DNA of 64,000 nucleotides from Acinetobacter tjernbergiae DSM 14971 = CIP 107465 (GCF_000374425.1 NZ_KB894358.1:5404-69403), one strand, 5' to 3'; numbered from the stretch's first letter, positions 18,428 to 28,972 are shown. Notes: generated from the sequence alone by a model not told the origin. Made by a program: numbers and translations.

Positions 18428-19375
18428 ATGAGTGAGAAATTACAAAAGGTATTAGCGAGAGTGGGGCTAGGCTCACGTCGCTATATGGAGGAAGTCATTG
18501 CTGCTGGTCGCGTCAGTATCAATGGAAAAATTGCTCAAGTAGGTGAACGTATTGAACCTACTGATGAACTACGTATCGATGGCCGTAAAGTTCAGTTTCA
18601 AGTTGAAGATGAAATTCGCCGCCGCGTTCTCATTTACTATAAACCAGAAGGTGAAATTTGCTCACGCAATGATCCTGAGAAACGTCCAACCGTATTTGAT
18701 CATTTACCGCAAATTGCCAATGATCGTTGGGTCATGGTGGGTCGTCTAGATATTAACAGTACTGGTTTATTGTTATTCACCAATGATGGTGAGCTTGCTA
18801 ATCGCTTAATGCACCCTTCAAACGAAGTTGAGCGTGAATACGCAGTCCGTGTGATGGGTGAAGTGACTCCTCAAATTCGTAATACCATGCTGAAAGGTGT
18901 AGAACTTGAAGATGGTCCTGCGAAATTTGAATCATTCTCTGAAATCGGTGGCGATGGTATCAACCGCTGGTATCAAGTCGTGGTAAAAGAAGGTCGTAAC
19001 CGTGAAGTACGTCGTATCTTTGAATCACAAAGTTTAAAAGTCAGCCGTTTATTACGTACTCGCTATGGCACGATCATTTTGCCACGTGAGCTACGCACGG
19101 GTCGTTGGATGGAATTGGATAAAACCGATATCGACAATTTAGCAAAATCTGTTGAATTGAAACCACGTCAAGGCACAGGCTTATTTGGTATGGCAAAACG
19201 CCGTACTGAAAAGATGGCTGAGAAACCATTAGCTTCACGTCGTGGTGGGTATTTACGTCAACAACGTCGTGATGATGAACAAGATCAACCGCAACAACGT
19301 TCAAATAGCAATGCTAACAACAATAGTAATGGACGTAAAACGATTGGTTTTAATAAAGGCTTCAAAAAACCTTAA
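18428..19375 (+). CDS. rluB: 23S rRNA pseudouridine(2605) synthase
   Basis: A 315-aa RsuA-family pseudouridine synthase. The S4 RNA-binding domain covers about residues 3-60 (LQKVLARVGLGSRRYMEE). The catalytic Asp is in GRLDINSTGLLL, near residue 106, and NREVRRIFE follows. The C-terminal tail from about residue 260 is basic and rich in Gln, Asn and Ser, a low-complexity RNA-binding extension. Last gene of the scpA-scpB-rluB operon. Confidence 0.94.
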   Translation: MSEKLQKVLARVGLGSRRYMEEVIAAGRVSINGKIAQVGERIEPTDELRIDGRKVQFQVEDEIRRRVLIYYKPEGEICSRNDPEKRPTVFDHLPQIANDRWVMVGRLDINSTGLLLFTNDGELANRLMHPSNEVEREYAVRVMGEVTPQIRNTMLKGVELEDGPAKFESFSEIGGDGINRWYQVVVKEGRNREVRRIFESQSLKVSRLLRTRYGTIILPRELRTGRWMELDKTDIDNLAKSVELKPRQGTGLFGMAKRRTEKMAEKPLASRRGGYLRQQRRDDEQDQPQQRSNSNANNNSNGRKTIGFNKGFKKP

Positions 19376-19394
19376 TTATTTGCACAAAAATATA

Positions 19395-19420
19395 AAAAAC
19401 GCTCAAATTTGAGCGTTTTT
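19395..19420. terminator. Bidirectional terminator between rluB and the Yej-type operon
   Basis: A perfect 26-bp palindrome, AAAAACGCTC-AAATTT-GAGCGTTTTT, 19 nt after the rluB stop and 17 nt from the end of the convergent operon. A run on one side and T run on the other let it work for both transcripts. Confidence 0.9.
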
Positions 19421-19437
19421 TATTGCACTTAAAGACC

Positions 19438-21156
19438 TCATACGATGCCCTGTGGAATCGCATTGAGTAATTTTTTGGTATATTCATGCTGCGGATGTAA
19501 ATACAATTCATCCGAATTGGCAATTTCAACCAACTCGCCCTGATTCATCACCATCACCTGATCTGAAATGTATTTCACGACAGATAAATCATGTGAAATA
19601 AAGATATAACTCAGACCAAACTCATCCTGCAAATCTTGTAAAAGATTCAGTACCTGCGCCTGCACAGAAACATCCAATGCAGAAACAGATTCATCACAAA
19701 TTAAAATCTCAGGTTTTAAGGTTAAGCACCGTGCAATCGCAATCCGTTGACGCTGCCCACCTGAAAACTCATGCGGATAACGATCATAAGCTTGTGTTGG
19801 TAAACTGACACGCTCCAATAATTCCAATGCCATTTTTTTGCGTTCAGCATCATTTTGACCAATACCATGAATCCGCATCGGTTCTAATAAAATTTGTCCG
19901 ATGGTAAAACGTGGATTGAGTGAAGCATATGGATTTTGAAAAATGATCTGTATCTTTCGCTGATACTGTGAGAACTCTTTCTCGGTCATTGCAAGAATAT
20001 CTTTCCCCCCAATCAGCGCCTGCCCGCCCGTCGCCTCATGTAAACGCATCAGCAATAAACCAATCGTAGTCTTACCTGAACCTGACTCACCAACAAGACC
20101 AAGGGTTTTGCCTTTTGCCAATTGGAAGGATACGCCTTTAACCGCCTGAAACTCCTCTCGTCCCCATAAACCTTTACGACTATAGAATGACTTTTTCAGG
20201 TCTTTAACATCTAAAATGATCTGTTCATTTCCAAGCAAACCACGTGTGCGCTGTTTCATATTCAGCTCAGATAAATTGCTTACTTCAACCCATTGCCCAT
20301 TTTCCTGTTTCATAAAGTCACTGGTGATCGGCAAACGATAGGGACGTGTCGCTAGCTGAGGACGACAATGCAGTAAAGCACGGGTATACACATCTTTCGG
20401 TTGTTGCAGCACTTGTTCAACGAAGCCACTTTCACGAATCTCACCATGACGCATGACAATCACTTCATCTGCGATTTCACCGACCAATGCTAAATCATGG
20501 GTAATAAACAGCATCGACATTTGATGACGTTGACGTAAAGATTCTAATAAATCAATGATCTGCTTTTGAATGGTGACATCTAAAGCCGTGGTCGGTTCAT
20601 CCGCAATCAATAATTTCGGCTCACAGGCGATTGCCATCGCAATCATCACCCGTTGCTGCTGACCACCTGAAAGCTGACTCGGATAAGCATCAATCTTGGT
20701 TTCTGGTGCAGCAATACCGACTTCTTTCAGTAATTCAAGTACCCGTACTCTAGCCTGCTTAGGTCTCATACCTAAATGAATACGCAGCACTTCGGCAATC
20801 TGATCACCCACCGTAAATACAGGATTCAGCGACGACATCGGTTCTTGGAAAATCATGGCAATGTCTTTACCACAAATCTTACGCATTTCTTTGGCTGACA
20901 AATTTAGTAAGTCTTTATCTTCAAAGCGAATTCGACTTTGTTCAGCGATTTGGCTTTGCCCTTTCGGCAATAAACCCATCACGGCCAATGAAGTTACAGA
21001 CTTACCACTGCCCGACTCACCAACCAGCGCTACGGTTTTATTTTTAGGAATTGAAAATGAAATCCCTTTGACTGTTTCAATCCACTGCTTATTTTCGCCC
21101 TTAAAGCTGACACGGAGATCATCGACACGTAATAGCGTTTCGTTTTGGTATTGCAT
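19438..21156 (-). CDS. yejF: Peptide ABC transporter, fused dual ATPase (YejF-like)
   Basis: A 572-aa cytoplasmic ATPase with two complete ABC cassettes in one chain. The first has GESGSGKS near residue 42 and LSGGQQQRV, with LLIADEPTTALDV as Walker B. The second has GESGSGKTT near residue 350, FSGGQRQRIA and LICDESVSALDV. The double-cassette form is typical of YejF. It powers import of short peptides. It is the last gene of a six-gene leftward operon, 12 nt after yejE. Confidence 0.94.
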   Translation of the reverse strand: MQYQNETLLRVDDLRVSFKGENKQWIETVKGISFSIPKNKTVALVGESGSGKSVTSLAVMGLLPKGQSQIAEQSRIRFEDKDLLNLSAKEMRKICGKDIAMIFQEPMSSLNPVFTVGDQIAEVLRIHLGMRPKQARVRVLELLKEVGIAAPETKIDAYPSQLSGGQQQRVMIAMAIACEPKLLIADEPTTALDVTIQKQIIDLLESLRQRHQMSMLFITHDLALVGEIADEVIVMRHGEIRESGFVEQVLQQPKDVYTRALLHCRPQLATRPYRLPITSDFMKQENGQWVEVSNLSELNMKQRTRGLLGNEQIILDVKDLKKSFYSRKGLWGREEFQAVKGVSFQLAKGKTLGLVGESGSGKTTIGLLLMRLHEATGGQALIGGKDILAMTEKEFSQYQRKIQIIFQNPYASLNPRFTIGQILLEPMRIHGIGQNDAERKKMALELLERVSLPTQAYDRYPHEFSGGQRQRIAIARCLTLKPEILICDESVSALDVSVQAQVLNLLQDLQDEFGLSYIFISHDLSVVKYISDQVMVMNQGELVEIANSDELYLHPQHEYTKKLLNAIPQGIV

Positions 21157-21168
21157 TTTGTCTCTCCG

Positions 21169-22317
21169 CTATTTCAACTTAGGATCTAAAGCATCACGCA
21201 ATGCATCGGTAAACATGGAAAATGCCGTGACCAAAATTGCCATAGCGATGGATGCCGCAGCCAGTTGCCACCATTTGCCCAAGATCAATTCGCTTTGGGC
21301 TTCATTCAACATACTGCCCCAAGACACCACACCGACAGGTACACCAAAACCGAGGAAGCTCAGAATCACTTCAGATTTAATGAATGACACCACCAAAATC
21401 GAAATTTGAACCAAGGCGATATGACTCACATTTGGAAATATATGCACAAACATACGGCGTAAGTGACTGACACCAATCGCCTTCGCTGCAAGTACATATT
21501 CACGCGATTTGTGCTTCATATATTCAGCACGAACCAAACGAAATACCCCAGTCCAACCCGTTAAGCCTAAAATTAAAACAATCGACAGAATTCCTTTTTG
21601 TTGGAGTACCGCAGCAATCGCGAGCACTAATAACAGATAAGGAATCGAAGTAAAAATGTTATAGAACCAGTTCAGTGCATCATCCACCCAACCGCCAAAA
21701 TAACCTGCAATTGCGCCAAGAAAAGTACCAATCACCACCGCCAATAAAGCGGATAACAAACCGACCAGAATTGAGGTTTCAGCACCTTTAATGGTTTTCA
21801 GCAAAACATCTTGTCCCCATTTATCTGCACCAAAAGGCAACGTGGTTTTTAACACTTGTTTTTGATCGAGTAAGTGTCCTCCAAGCTGCTGATCAATCTG
21901 TCGCATATCTTCAGCCAAAGGATCAATCATGCCATAGCGATCAATCGCAGAACTGCCTTGTTGCTCAGCCTGAATTTCCACATTGAGCTGTTGAATAATA
22001 TCTTTTAGTGGATCAACTGGATTTTCAGGTAATGCCTCTATCTTCTGGCTACTGTCTTTAATTTGATCTGACTCAGTATCCGCCCCTAAAAATGTCGGTG
22101 GTGCGTAGCTGACGGCGACTTCTTTATTCCAATTGGAAGCAATCGCGCCTGTCATCGATAACGCGAGCAAGATGAAATAAAACAGCACCACCAAGAAAGA
22201 AACCAAGGCGATTCGATCTGATTTCAATCGATTCAAGGCTAAATGCCACAATCCTGTTGATGCAGGAGATTCACTTGAGGAGGATTTGCCTTTAAAAATT
22301 GTACTGAGCATTGTCAT
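21169..22317 (-). CDS. yejE: Peptide ABC transporter permease (YejE-like)
   Basis: A 382-aa inner-membrane permease. A first membrane segment lies near residues 35-57, followed by a long periplasmic stretch (about 60-170) and then the conserved DppC/OppC core with TTLPFGADKWGQDVLLKTIKGA and the EAA-type loop around SREYVLAAKAIG. It pairs with YejB to form the channel. Start 4 nt after the yejB stop, so the pair is probably translationally coupled. Confidence 0.93.
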   Translation of the reverse strand: MTMLSTIFKGKSSSSESPASTGLWHLALNRLKSDRIALVSFLVVLFYFILLALSMTGAIASNWNKEVAVSYAPPTFLGADTESDQIKDSSQKIEALPENPVDPLKDIIQQLNVEIQAEQQGSSAIDRYGMIDPLAEDMRQIDQQLGGHLLDQKQVLKTTLPFGADKWGQDVLLKTIKGAETSILVGLLSALLAVVIGTFLGAIAGYFGGWVDDALNWFYNIFTSIPYLLLVLAIAAVLQQKGILSIVLILGLTGWTGVFRLVRAEYMKHKSREYVLAAKAIGVSHLRRMFVHIFPNVSHIALVQISILVVSFIKSEVILSFLGFGVPVGVVSWGSMLNEAQSELILGKWWQLAAASIAMAILVTAFSMFTDALRDALDPKLK

Positions 22318-22321
22318 CCTC

Positions 22322-23260
22322 CTATTTCAACTGTACACGAGGATCGAGGAGCTTATAAATCAGATCGGCGATCAAGTTAAAAATCATGGTGAGCGCAGCG
22401 ATATATACCGTAATGGCTTTAATCACAGGGAAATCACTGCGTTCAACCGCAATAATAATTTCCCGTCCGATGCCTGGAATACCAAAGAAACGTTCAATCA
22501 GGAAAGCACCAATCAACAATGCAGGCAGACTCGCCATCACTTCGGTGACGATTGGAATCGAGGCATTACGCAGTACATGTACACCCAGTACCCGTGATTC
22601 GCCCACACCTTTGGCGCGTGCAGTCCGCACATAATCTTGGTTAATTTCATCCAAAATAAAGCTACGATACAAACGCAGTGTTGGGGCAATACTCACTACC
22701 AACATAATTAAGATGGGTAACAAAGAATACTGGAATAAGTTTTGACTAAAACTATCGCTCCAGCCCTGTACAGGAAACCAACTGAGTTGATAAGCCAGAA
22801 TATATTGAAACACAATGATATAGACCAAGATACTGATCGACATACCAATGGTACACAGCATCATCACCATACGATCTGTCAATGAACCACGCACTGATGC
22901 AATCGCTAAAGCCAAAACAATAGAAATGACCGTTTGCAAAATCGTCAGTGGAATCAATAAAGTCAGTGACGGTCCTAAACGCGTCAGAATAATCTGTGAG
23001 ACAGGTTCACCTGTACTCCAACTTGCACCATAGTCAAAGGTCAAAATTTGCTGAATAAAAATCCACAATTGCACATAATAGGGCTGATCAACCCCCAATT
23101 GTTTACGGATGTTTTCAATTTGCTCTGGGCTAGACATTTTCCCTGCCAAAATATATGCAGGATCGCCCCCCACCCAATTAAACAAGAAGAAAATCAGCAG
23201 AATGACACCCAACATGGTCGGGATCATTTGCCACAGTCTACGCACGACATAAGCAAGCAT
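22322..23260 (-). CDS. yejB: Peptide ABC transporter permease (YejB-like)
   Basis: A 312-aa permease starting MLAYVVRRLWQMIPTMLGV, the classic DppB/OppB N-terminus. Six predicted membrane segments and the EAA loop near DYVRTARAKGVGES fit the family. It follows the M3 peptidase gene by 12 nt. The AT-rich start is unremarkable. Confidence 0.93.
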   Translation of the reverse strand: MLAYVVRRLWQMIPTMLGVILLIFFLFNWVGGDPAYILAGKMSSPEQIENIRKQLGVDQPYYVQLWIFIQQILTFDYGASWSTGEPVSQIILTRLGPSLTLLIPLTILQTVISIVLALAIASVRGSLTDRMVMMLCTIGMSISILVYIIVFQYILAYQLSWFPVQGWSDSFSQNLFQYSLLPILIMLVVSIAPTLRLYRSFILDEINQDYVRTARAKGVGESRVLGVHVLRNASIPIVTEVMASLPALLIGAFLIERFFGIPGIGREIIIAVERSDFPVIKAITVYIAALTMIFNLIADLIYKLLDPRVQLK

Positions 23261-23272
23261 GATGGCAAATCC

Positions 23273-25291
23273 TTATTTAACCCGTTGACCTGTAATTTCA
23301 CTAAAGAAGGCTTTGTTATCGGGTTCTCTGCCTAAGAAATCTTTGACCAGTTGGGCTGCATTCTTTTGACTGCCTTGAGATAAAATCGTTTGGCGGTAAC
23401 GCTGACCCACTTCTGGATTATTCAAGTTATCACCGAAAGCAGACAACATATCCAGAGCCAATACTTCAGACCACATATAACCATAGTAGCCCGCTTGATA
23501 GCCCATCAGATGTCCAAACTGCCCAGGAAATTCAGTCGTTGGGACATAGCCTAATGCGGTTGCGGATTCCATTTTTTCCCAGACATCCATTGGCTGTACT
23601 TTCAGTGCATCTGCACCATGTAATGCCATATCATATTGTGCATAAAGCGTTTGACGTGCATAACGTAGACCACGCCCATAATTGTGTACTGATTTAAGAC
23701 GCTGAATTAATGCATCATCAACACGTGGACAGGCAGGATCACAATAGTCAGCCACTTTAGACAAAGTTTCCTTACGGCGTGCCCATTCTTCATACATTTG
23801 TGAGGGTGCTTCAACAAAGTCACGCTCCACAGAAGTACCTGACTGACCTGAGTAACGGGTTCTCGATAAAATGCCATGTAATGCATGACCAAACTCATGT
23901 ACAAAGGTTTCAAGTTCATCACCATTTAAACCTTTGCGGTTAAAGTTAGTGACCAAGACTGAAATTGGCTTGCGCTTGCTTAATGTACTTCCACCATAGA
24001 CACCCCATACCGCCGCATGCCCATATTTGCCTTCACGTGGAAATTTATCCATGTACAGACCACCCAGCACTTCACCTGTTTTCTTGTCCGTTACATCATA
24101 ATATTCAACTTCTTCTTGCCATGCATCGACTTTAGCGGCTTTAAACTGAATACCATATAAATTTTCAGAAATCGCAAACAACCATTTTTGTGCAGCGAGT
24201 GTTGGGAAATAATCACGCAGTTTTTCTTGGTCAACCTGATATTTGTCTTTACGGAGTTTTTCACTCCAATACGCCATATTCCAACGGTTAATTTCAGCTT
24301 GATCTAAACTTATTTTCAAACTTTTGGCTTTAAAAGCACGCAGTTCTTCCACCTCTTTTTGTTCTAAAGGCGCAACCACGTTATGCACATCCGCCAAAAA
24401 ATGATTTACCGTCTTTGGGTCTTTCGCCATGCGTTTTTTTAAAGCCCAATCGGCATAGCTTGATTGACCAAAAAGTTGTGCCTGTTCATAGCGCAAATCA
24501 ATAATTTGTTTAAGTAAAGTTAGGTTTTTTTCTGTGCCACGACGTGTAAATGCCGTTTGATAACGTTTCCGTGCATCATCACGCTCTGAAAGCTCCATAA
24601 AAGGCTGATACTCTGGGTATTCAAAACCTAATAAATAATTGCCTTTATCATTTTTCTTTAAGCCTGAAATATAACTGCCTGGTAAGCCTTTTAGCTCGGC
24701 AGGCGTAAATTCTAATTTCTCTGGATTATCACGAATATTGCGTGAAAACTGCTGCGACAGTTTCGTCAATTCATCCAGAATATTTTTTAACCTTGCTCTT
24801 TTTTCAGGTGCAAGTTGTACCCCTGTATCTTCAAAGGCATCAAGAATGTCTTGGCGGTATTTTTGATCAATCGAATCTGTCGCTTTGGTGTTTTTAATAC
24901 GTTGATATAAAACTGGATTCTGATAAATTTCAGTCTGTAATTGATTGATTTTTACTTCACAATCATCGGCGGTTTTACGCAATTTAGCATCTGGATCAAC
25001 ATTACTATATAAGTTAATTGGCCCTGCGAAGTCTTCAAAACTTGCCATCAATTGATCCCATTCTGCGAGAACAGGTGCAGCCGCAGACTGAGGTTGAACT
25101 GTTTGTTTTTCTAACTGGGAAATACGTTGTTGTAACTTCTGCACGTTGGCATCACACCAGTCTGCACTGGCGCTGTTTTTTAAAATAGGTAAAACAGCAG
25201 ATGTGCTTTCTGCCCACACACCTTGGCTCATCCCTGTCATTGCCATAGATAACAGACATAGTGTCGATCGTTTCAACATTTTTTTCGCCAT
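23273..25291 (-). CDS. Exported M3-family oligopeptidase
   Basis: A 672-aa zinc metallopeptidase of the thimet oligopeptidase/Dcp group. The active site is HEFGHALHG in TFVHEFGHALHGILS, with the third zinc ligand Glu in the downstream helix. A Sec-type signal peptide is visible (MAKKMLKRSTLCLLSMAM, cleavage likely after GVWA), so it acts in the periplasm. ATG 25291 is chosen because GGAG is 6 nt upstream; ATG 25294 and TTG 25303 are in frame. It sits between the binding proteins and the permeases, implying that it processes captured peptides. Confidence 0.9.
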   Translation of the reverse strand: MAKKMLKRSTLCLLSMAMTGMSQGVWAESTSAVLPILKNSASADWCDANVQKLQQRISQLEKQTVQPQSAAAPVLAEWDQLMASFEDFAGPINLYSNVDPDAKLRKTADDCEVKINQLQTEIYQNPVLYQRIKNTKATDSIDQKYRQDILDAFEDTGVQLAPEKRARLKNILDELTKLSQQFSRNIRDNPEKLEFTPAELKGLPGSYISGLKKNDKGNYLLGFEYPEYQPFMELSERDDARKRYQTAFTRRGTEKNLTLLKQIIDLRYEQAQLFGQSSYADWALKKRMAKDPKTVNHFLADVHNVVAPLEQKEVEELRAFKAKSLKISLDQAEINRWNMAYWSEKLRKDKYQVDQEKLRDYFPTLAAQKWLFAISENLYGIQFKAAKVDAWQEEVEYYDVTDKKTGEVLGGLYMDKFPREGKYGHAAVWGVYGGSTLSKRKPISVLVTNFNRKGLNGDELETFVHEFGHALHGILSRTRYSGQSGTSVERDFVEAPSQMYEEWARRKETLSKVADYCDPACPRVDDALIQRLKSVHNYGRGLRYARQTLYAQYDMALHGADALKVQPMDVWEKMESATALGYVPTTEFPGQFGHLMGYQAGYYGYMWSEVLALDMLSAFGDNLNNPEVGQRYRQTILSQGSQKNAAQLVKDFLGREPDNKAFFSEITGQRVK

Positions 25292-25347
25292 CATACTCTC
25301 CAATTTAATTCATCAATCATTTGGGCTTCTTGCGAACCCTTTTAGGA

Positions 25348-27162
25348 CTAAGGTTGCTTATCTTGCATATCAATGTACATCCATTCTGCGGGCAGAATAG
25401 GATGTTTCTTATAACCAATCACTCGAGGTTGTGCCACAACCGTTCGGTAACGCGTCGACATGAATTGTACAGGGGCATAAAACTCTAAAAGACGTGACAT
25501 TTTACGATAGAGCAGATCACGTTCAGGGCTATCAGCAAGTTTTAAAGACTGTTCATATAAACGATCATATTCTGGTAATTTAAAACAAGTGTGATTGGTC
25601 GCATGAATATTATTGCCATAAAATAACTGCATAAAGTTATCTGCATCGGGATAATCTGCAATCCAAGCAGAAGCTTTAAACATGGTTTTACATTGTTTTT
25701 CAGCCTTTAAACCTTCTGCAAAAGGCACAGGTTTAGAAACCATATTGACTTTAATATTGGCTAATTCTTTCTTTAGGAGTTCAGCCATCTGCATACTTCG
25801 CGCACTGCTACTGGATGGCATAAATTCAATCACCAGTGGCTTACCATTCGGCAACATCCGCCAACCATCTTTGCCCACTTTGTAGTTATAACGATCAAGT
25901 AATAAATTCGCTGCTTTTACTGAATACGGAATGCTGCTTTTATAATTGGGATCATGCCCCGTGACACCATAAGGAATCGGTGATTCTAATTTTTTGGCAT
26001 TCCCTTTGGCTAGGATGTTGATAAATTTCTCTTTAGAGGTCGCCATCGCCATCGCTCGGCGTAAAGCAATTTTCTCCTTACTGAAACCACCCACCACTGG
26101 ATTTTGTATATTCCAATACAAATAATCAATCGAAGGGTCAGCGATACGTGAAAGTTGAATCCCTTTTTTCACTAACTCGGGCTTTAATTGACCATCTTTT
26201 AACGCTTGTGCAGGTAATTCACCATCTAACGTAAAAATATCTAGCCCATCTTTTTGGAACGATAACCATCCTGACTGTGATTCTTCGATCACCTGAATAT
26301 CGACCACACCAATCTGCGGCATTTTTTTGCCTTGCATTTGCTGTACGATTTTCTGATCTTCAGGATGGGTCGCTTTAAAATTCCATGTATAACCGCGATA
26401 ATCAGGATTTGCTTTCAAAATAATACGCGAGCCTGGTGTCCATTGTGCGAGAACATAAGGCCCTGTTCCCACAGGATGTCCCATCGCATAGCCTGCTTTA
26501 TCACGATAATGTTCAATCACTTCACGCGCGACTGCACCTGTTGGCTGATGGGCAAGCAACATTGGGAAATTATAGTTTGGTTCTTTTAACCGAATCACCA
26601 AGGTATAACGATCAGGTGTTTGTAAACCGCTAATTGGCTGATCATAGTTAAATTTTCCATTTTTAGCCGCTTGCTGGATGGCGCTATCCATTCCTGAGAT
26701 ACGTCCCTCAAACAACCAACTGTTGGGTGAATGCAAATTTGGATCAAGTAATCGTTTAAAAGAATAGGCATAGTCTGCTGCGATTAATTCTCTCGCTTTG
26801 CCTTTAAATACAGGATCAGGGCTGAAATAAATCCCTTTTTTTATTCGAATGGTATAAGTCAAACCATCGGCACTTACTTCCGGCAAAGCCACTGCCGTAT
26901 TTGGAACGAGTTTTGCGGGTGAAGCTAGATAGTCATAGGTATATAACGTTTCAAACACTGAATACAAAATATGTGCTGAATATAAATCTTGTACTGCGAC
27001 AGGATCAAATCCAGTCTCAGCCACGGGAAAAGCATAACGTAACACTTTATTCGGATTAGCTGGACTTCTTGCTTGTGTATAAGATGTACCCACACTTAAT
27101 GTTGCGCCGAATAGCAGAGCTAGCGCATAACTTGGCATTGAATATTTGAAACTTTGCTTCAT
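25348..27162 (-). CDS. Oligopeptide-binding protein, ABC family 5 (YejA-like), second copy
   Basis: A 604-aa periplasmic solute-binding protein. A signal peptide covers about residues 1-31. The SBP family 5 core begins VLRYAFPVAETGFDPV, then YTIRIKKGIYFSPDP and the VGTGPYVLAQWTPGSRI motif. It closely resembles the neighbouring 599-aa protein at 27173, with the same domain layout, and probably arose by tandem duplication. The two may capture different peptides for one channel. 10 nt separate it from the upstream copy. Confidence 0.93.
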   Translation of the reverse strand: MKQSFKYSMPSYALALLFGATLSVGTSYTQARSPANPNKVLRYAFPVAETGFDPVAVQDLYSAHILYSVFETLYTYDYLASPAKLVPNTAVALPEVSADGLTYTIRIKKGIYFSPDPVFKGKARELIAADYAYSFKRLLDPNLHSPNSWLFEGRISGMDSAIQQAAKNGKFNYDQPISGLQTPDRYTLVIRLKEPNYNFPMLLAHQPTGAVAREVIEHYRDKAGYAMGHPVGTGPYVLAQWTPGSRIILKANPDYRGYTWNFKATHPEDQKIVQQMQGKKMPQIGVVDIQVIEESQSGWLSFQKDGLDIFTLDGELPAQALKDGQLKPELVKKGIQLSRIADPSIDYLYWNIQNPVVGGFSKEKIALRRAMAMATSKEKFINILAKGNAKKLESPIPYGVTGHDPNYKSSIPYSVKAANLLLDRYNYKVGKDGWRMLPNGKPLVIEFMPSSSSARSMQMAELLKKELANIKVNMVSKPVPFAEGLKAEKQCKTMFKASAWIADYPDADNFMQLFYGNNIHATNHTCFKLPEYDRLYEQSLKLADSPERDLLYRKMSRLLEFYAPVQFMSTRYRTVVAQPRVIGYKKHPILPAEWMYIDMQDKQP

Positions 27163-27172
27163 CCTGAACTCA

Positions 27173-28972
27173 TTATTTATTTTGCTGTGAGGGTGTAATA
27201 TCCAGATATTGCCAATTGGTATTCATAATTGGATGTGCTTTAAATCCCTGCACCTCGGGTTGAATTACCCAGTTTCTAATCCGTGTATCTTGCAAAATCC
27301 AAGGGTTATCAGCTTCAACTTGTCGACTCATTTTTTCATAGAATGGCGTGCGTTGGTCAGGCGCTAATTTCATCGCTTGCTGATAAAAGCCATCATAAGC
27401 AGCCGATTTATAACATGATTGATTTCCACGACCAATATTTGCACCATACAATAACTGAGTAAAATTCTCACCCTCTGGATAGTCTGCATGCCATGCACCA
27501 CTCCACATCATATATTGACACTGAGTTGCTGCTTTTAGGTTATCGGCAAAATTACTCACTTTAAAATCAGCTCGTATTCCAATCGCATCTAAATTTTTCT
27601 TCCAAAGTTCAGAATACATTACTGAAGAAGAGCCACTTTCCGTATTGATTTTTAAAGTTAAGGCCTTGCCATTTGGAAAACGACGATAGCCATCCGTTCC
27701 TTTTTTATAGCCAAAATGATCAAGCAATTTATTGGCTAAAACAGGGTTATAACCAATACTACTGCGATAATTCGGGTTATGCCCATTCACACCTGCGGGC
27801 ACTAACATCTCAGCTCTAACAGCCTGCCCTTTTCTTAGAATCCGAATATATTCATTCAGATTAAAAGACATGGCGATGGCACGTCTTAAAGCAATTTTCT
27901 CTAAACTATTTCCGCCAACCACAGGATCACGCATATTGAACATGGTATAAGTGACTTCTGCCTCTTTATTGGCATAAAGACGAATCCCTTTTTGTTGCAT
28001 CGCAGCATTCAATTGATTGTTTTGATCTAAAGCTTTAGGAATAGCACTTGAAGTTAAGGTATCGAAATCCAATTGTTTCGATTGAAATGCCAACCAACGT
28101 GATTGTTCTTCTTCAATAATACTAATATTCACTTTGCCAATTTGTGGCATAGGCTTACCACTCATTTGCTTAACGAGTTGGTTATCCCAAGCTGTACCTG
28201 TCGACTTAAAATTCCAAACAAAACCTCGATAATCTGGATTGGCAATTAGTTCAATCTTGCTACGTGGGACATATCGACTCAACATATAAGGCCCCGTTCC
28301 CACAGGATGCATGCCTAACTGATCTTTATAATATTCAACCACTTCTCTAGCCGTCGCTCCAAATGTGCTATAGGCAAGAATATAAGGAAAATTATAATCC
28401 GGTTGGGTCAGCTTAAATTGAATTGTATATTTATCTAAGGCTTTTACACCTTCAATCTTAGCATCATAGTCAAAACGACCTGTTTTATTGGCTTGGTCAA
28501 CGAGGGCGTTCGCTCCAACCAATTTATTATCAATAAAAGAAAAAGATGGTGCATGATTTTTAGGGTCTAAAATGCGCTTAATCGAATAAACATAGTCTTC
28601 TGCAACCAACTCTCGACGCTTTCCTTTGAAGGCTAGATCATCGGTAAAGTAAATGCCTGACTTTATTTTAAAAGTATAAACTTGCCCATTTTTTTCAATA
28701 GTCGGTAAGCTCTGAGCAGTTGTAGGAACTAATTTCACTGGATTTGCTAAATAATCATATTGAACTAAACGTTCAAAAATCACATCAGCAACATTGCCGC
28801 TATAGAAATTAAAGGTTTTGACCATATCAAAGCCATCATCAGGCGCAGGGAAAGCAACACGAAGCACTTTTTCTGCTTGAGCAGGCGTTTTTGCAAATCC
28901 AATCGGCATCGCTGCAACAATAGTTGATACCAATGCAACCCTAAAAAATATTGACTTCAACTCAATGCTCAC
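27173..28972 (-). CDS. yejA: Oligopeptide-binding protein, ABC family 5 (YejA-like), first copy
   Basis: A 599-aa periplasmic solute-binding protein and the first gene of the importer operon. Signal peptide at about residues 1-27, then LRVAFPAPDDGFDMVKTFN and YTFKIKSGIYFTDDLAFKGK; MHPVGTGPYMLSRYVPRSK is the conserved family motif. E. coli YejA is linked to import of peptides including microcin C. The 149-nt AT-rich region upstream (28973-29121) is the expected promoter; no clear operator was seen there. Gene symbol is by similarity of layout. Confidence 0.9.
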   Translation of the reverse strand: MSIELKSIFFRVALVSTIVAAMPIGFAKTPAQAEKVLRVAFPAPDDGFDMVKTFNFYSGNVADVIFERLVQYDYLANPVKLVPTTAQSLPTIEKNGQVYTFKIKSGIYFTDDLAFKGKRRELVAEDYVYSIKRILDPKNHAPSFSFIDNKLVGANALVDQANKTGRFDYDAKIEGVKALDKYTIQFKLTQPDYNFPYILAYSTFGATAREVVEYYKDQLGMHPVGTGPYMLSRYVPRSKIELIANPDYRGFVWNFKSTGTAWDNQLVKQMSGKPMPQIGKVNISIIEEEQSRWLAFQSKQLDFDTLTSSAIPKALDQNNQLNAAMQQKGIRLYANKEAEVTYTMFNMRDPVVGGNSLEKIALRRAIAMSFNLNEYIRILRKGQAVRAEMLVPAGVNGHNPNYRSSIGYNPVLANKLLDHFGYKKGTDGYRRFPNGKALTLKINTESGSSSVMYSELWKKNLDAIGIRADFKVSNFADNLKAATQCQYMMWSGAWHADYPEGENFTQLLYGANIGRGNQSCYKSAAYDGFYQQAMKLAPDQRTPFYEKMSRQVEADNPWILQDTRIRNWVIQPEVQGFKAHPIMNTNWQYLDITPSQQNK

